DNA of 64,000 nt from Hansfordia pulvinata (Eukaryota > Ascomycota > Sordariomycetes > Xylariales), in contig BJKQ01000010.1 in NCBI GenBank assembly GCA_006538405.1, positions 2,294,001-2,358,000 on the forward strand, in the 5' to 3' direction. Made by a program: the position numbers and the translations under genes. How positions within the stretch are numbered: position 1 is the stretch's first letter; each line of letters starts with the position of its first letter. Positions 60,759 through 64,000 of the stretch are shown here, in pieces. The notes beneath the pieces are model-generated. The model was not told where the DNA came from and did not search any database. It was given only the letters and a program-made list of their open reading frames with translations.

Positions 60759-61352
60759 GAGTTCGTATTAATCTTATATAAGAATATATTAAGTTAAGTT
60801 AAGACTTTTCCTTATAATAATTAACGTCTCTTTTTAATAACTTATACTTAATATTATTAATAATAATATAATATAATTATAATACGTACTGCGCTTATAT
60901 TAATAAAATAAGGTTAACGTGTTAAGGTATATACCTTAACCGTTATAATAATTAACTTAAGCATTATTAAGTTAATATAATAATACCCTTATAATTATAA
61001 AGGAGTCATTAATGATTTACGCTTATTACGTATACGTTTACTTTATTATAATAATTAATTAAAAAATATATTATATATAGATTTCTTTAATTTATATAAT
61101 TAATAAATAATCGCGCGCTCTTATATAATTAATACGCTTTAATCCGTTATCTCTTTAAATATAAAATAATATTACCTTTTTTAACTTTATATTCTTTTTT
61201 TATTAATCTTAAGGTCTTCCCTTTTAGCTTTTTTATTATTCGCACCTTATTTACACCCTTTCCGTTTAATTAAATTTCTCTTTTTTTTAATTTTTAATAT
61301 AATTAATAACGAGCTTAACGACCTTAAGTTAAAGTTATCGGATAATTAATTA
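60759..61352. other. spacer (loop) of the inverted repeat
   Basis: AT-rich DNA not duplicated within the window, apart from the start of the ORF fragment at 61299. Nothing else identified. Confidence 0.6.
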
Positions 61353-61440
61353 AATAACGATAAAAACCTTATTAACACCTTTAATAATTTTAAAAATAAA
61401 GATAAAGAAAAGCTTATAAATCCCCTTTAAAAACCCGTTT
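61299..61440 (+). pseudogene. RIP-damaged start of a gag-like transposon ORF
   Basis: Homologous to the minus-strand fragment at 56322-56453. The initiator is now ATA, and in-frame TAA codons appear where CAA/CAG is plausible. Unlike the left fragment it continues past the point where the 121-bp repeat cuts in, into the right arm. Confidence 0.45.
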
Positions 61441-64000
61441 AAATCATCCTGTAATTAAAGCGGAGGTAATAACTCGATTATTTAAATTTTTAATAAGCCT
61501 TATAATAATAAAAACATTATTACCTTTAAGTTAACTTTTAAAAGTAAGCGTGGCGGTACCGTTATTACTTTTACTTTAATATATAAGGTTTAAAAATCTT
61601 ATATTATAAAACCCTTTTAATACCCGGTCAAATTATTATTAACTTTTACGTAAAAGCGTTATAATATTATTATAAATAAAACCCTTTTTAAAAAGCCTTA
61701 CTAATAAGGTATTTATATTAAAAATAAGGTATATAATAAACGTGAATTAACCGTTATTACCTTGAAATTTTACGGAAAATATATAAGTGTAATTATTTAT
61801 ACTTATTAATTTAAACATTATATTTTACTTAAAGTTATTTACGAGTTTAATTAACTTAAAAGTTTTATTTATACTTATTATTAAAAAGGTAATTATACTT
61901 ATAAGCTTATAAGTCGAATTCCTTTTAATACCCTTACGAATCTTTATAAAGGTTTTTTAATATCTTATTTATATATAATTACTTATTATACTTAAATATA
62001 ATATTATACGCTTCGCGATTCTTTTTAATTCCGTGTCCGATATTTATTAAAAAAAGAATGTTCGCTTTAATAAAGAGAAGTAATAAAAAGATATCGCTTT
62101 AACGTAATTTCGTTTAAAAAAGGCCTTTAAATCCTTTATAATTATATATAAAGTAAAGTAAGGTTTATTTAATATTAAAAAAACCATTAATAATACGCGC
62201 GGCGATTATTATATCGTTATTATATAAGCACGTTAAACTCGTGTTTATATAATCCCGCTTATTAAACTTAAAGTAATAAATACCCTTTTAATTATACTTA
62301 TTTTATAAGGGTTTCGATTTATTTTAATAAAGGTTTTTATAATCTGAGATTAAAAAGGAATTTTATATTAAAATAATAATATTATTATACCTTATTAAGG
62401 CTTAAGGTTATTAAGCTTAATATATTATTATTATTTAATACGTGTAAGATATATAAGATCTTATAAGTAAAAAGCTTAACCTTATTTTAAAGCGTGATTA
62501 CTTTAATATTAAAAACGCTTTTACTTCTTTTATTTATTATTAAAAGTTAAGGGGTACTCGTAAGGTATTCGGTGCGTTTATAATTTAATTTTAAATTAAA
62601 AGGGTTTTAAATCCTTTTTTAAAGAATATAACTTCTTATAATCGAGTTATAAATAGCTCGTAAATTCACACTTTAATAAAAGGGGTTTTAAGGCCGTTTT
62701 AAGCCTTTTAACTTAAGTGTTTTCTTTAAAATCTTATTAATAAAAGACCGTTTCGCTTTAATGCTCTTTAAGAACTTAATAATTGCTTACTTTATATTTT
62801 ATATATCATCCTCGTATACTTATTAATTATATTTATAAGGTTACTTTACTTATTTTACTTTATAATAATTTATACCTTTATTAACGCGGTAATTAATAAC
62901 GTTTTCTACTTTTTACTTATTTTTATTATTAAGGTTTAATATAAGTAACGGGTTATATATATAAGTAATTTAAGGCTTTAAATATTAAATTAAAAATACG
63001 TTATAAATTCGATTATATTTTAAGGGTAATATAAGCTTATATATTATATAGTTTATTAACTTTAAGATCCGAAATAGTCTTATATACTTTAATAGAATTT
63101 TCTTATACTTTATATAAAAGTTTATAATTAATAAGGCTATTAATTAACCTTTTTATAATTATAAAGGTTAATGTTTTTTATTATAATACTTTTATTATCG
63201 CTTTATTATTTTATATTACTTTTTTTATAATATTTATCGTAAATTCGTTAACTTTTTTAACTTATCTTTTATTATAAGGATTAATATACTTTCTTTTTTA
63301 TAAGCGATATATTTAATGTTAAGTAAGTTAAGTTATTAACCATATAATATTTAAAAAGGGCTTTATTTTATTAACGCGTTTATATTATTATTAATCGTGA
63401 AATACGCGTTTATTAATAATATTAATTAATACTTTATTTATTTTTATATAAAGTAATGTAAGTATATTTTAAGTATAATATTTATATGTTTTATTTACTT
63501 ATCGGTTTATATATAAAACGTAATTAAATACCTCTTTTTAATATATAAGTAATAATATAAGTTAAATTAATATTAATTAATAAATAATAAGCCTTTATTT
63601 ATTAATATACTTTTAAGGTTATTAAACTTATAATAAACTTCGGTATATAATAATATAATAAGCTCTTTTATTATAATTATGTTTAAAATAGCTTAAAATA
63701 TATATAATTTTAAGAACTTATTTATAAAGATAAGGATATTATTTACTTATTACCTTTAATATTATGCCTTTAATAAGCTTATAATAAAGTTTATAAATAG
63801 CTCTTATATAAGAGTATTTAATATTAATAAGCTTTATAATTTATTATAAGGTCGGTGGCGTTTCGCCTTTAAACTTATATAGATTTATATTACTTAATAT
63901 ATACTTAAACTTTTACTTTTTAAATAATTAATAAAACTTTCGGTTAATTAATTTTAATATTTTATTAACTTTAAAGTGCTTTATTAATAAATCGTTATAA
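61353..64000. repeat. right arm of giant inverted repeat (continues beyond window)
   Basis: Reverse-complement of 57990-60637 along its whole visible length. The window ends inside the arm, so its true length and outer border are unknown. Confidence 0.93.
62660..64000 (-). mobile_element. second chromovirus pol relic, minus strand, partial
   Basis: By symmetry with 56463-59330, this arm holds integrase and chromodomain coding sequence (chromodomain about 62,725-62,910) read on the minus strand. It is RIP-damaged and cut by the window end. Confidence 0.75.

Larger units (their letters stand above)
55130..64000. repeat. AT-rich RIP-mutated heterochromatic block
   Basis: An abrupt change from GC-rich DNA to sequence dominated by TA/TTAA strings with scarce CA and TG dinucleotides. 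Decayed transposon coding sequence (see pol relic) and duplicated segments differing by C-to-T and G-to-A changes identify it as repeat-induced point mutation. The block extends past the window end. In 55130-56218 I recognise no element; it contains long T-rich tracts. Confidence 0.95.

Noticed and set aside
1..64000. CRISPR arrays, bacterial operon signals, riboswitches
   Set aside because: None seen, and the sequence is eukaryotic.

Overview
The window looks like nuclear DNA of a filamentous ascomycete (Pezizomycotina, most likely Sordariomycetes). The genes have short spliceosomal introns (mostly 50-140 nt, one of 348 nt) with GTAAGT/GTGAGT-type donors and CTAAC/CTGAC-type branch sites. 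The families are typical of the group: a Bsd2-like PY protein, a Ctp1-type citrate carrier, a Mup1-type permease, a Clr5/ankyrin protein and a CCCH protein. The last 9 kb is a classic RIP (repeat-induced point mutation) landscape of extremely AT-rich transposon relics.

Layout. 1-8 kb: a tRNA-Gly(GCC), an APH-fold kinase gene bracketed by two diverged inverted repeats, an unrecognised 292-residue protein gene, a candidate small cysteine-containing secreted protein and a Bsd2/NDFIP-like gene. 8-18.3 kb: gene-poor, with (GA/GT)n and (AC)n microsatellites and one gene for a secreted or membrane-anchored protein carrying a Kex2-like site. 18.3-20.8 kb: two mitochondrial genes facing each other, a UQCC2/Cbp6-like complex III assembly factor (+) and a tricarboxylate carrier (-). 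23.7-42.4 kb: a 628-residue conserved-looking protein, a 1.23 k-residue Clr5-ankyrin protein, a dimeric alpha/beta-barrel (ABM-like) protein, a four-TM membrane protein, a methionine-permease-like transporter and a CCCH zinc-finger protein. 42.4-55.1 kb: a GC-normal stretch of 12.7 kb in which I see no credible gene. 55.1-64 kb: AT-rich RIPed DNA holding a Ty3/gypsy chromovirus pol relic and a giant inverted repeat (arms at least 2.6 kb, centre near 60,995) that runs off the window.

I see no pathway cluster; the genes look like independent housekeeping and accessory loci. Coding sequence fills only about 30% of the non-RIPed part. Three conserved genes (Bsd2-like, UQCC2-like, Ctp1-like) each need one extra G/C base to read through. 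This points to homopolymer errors in the assembly, so those genes should not be called pseudogenes without read support. The most unusual signals are the RIPed palindrome, a pair of 121-bp direct repeats that differ only by RIP-type transitions, an exact decamer (GTACGAGTAC) recurring in gene-free DNA, and the inverted repeat pair around the kinase gene.
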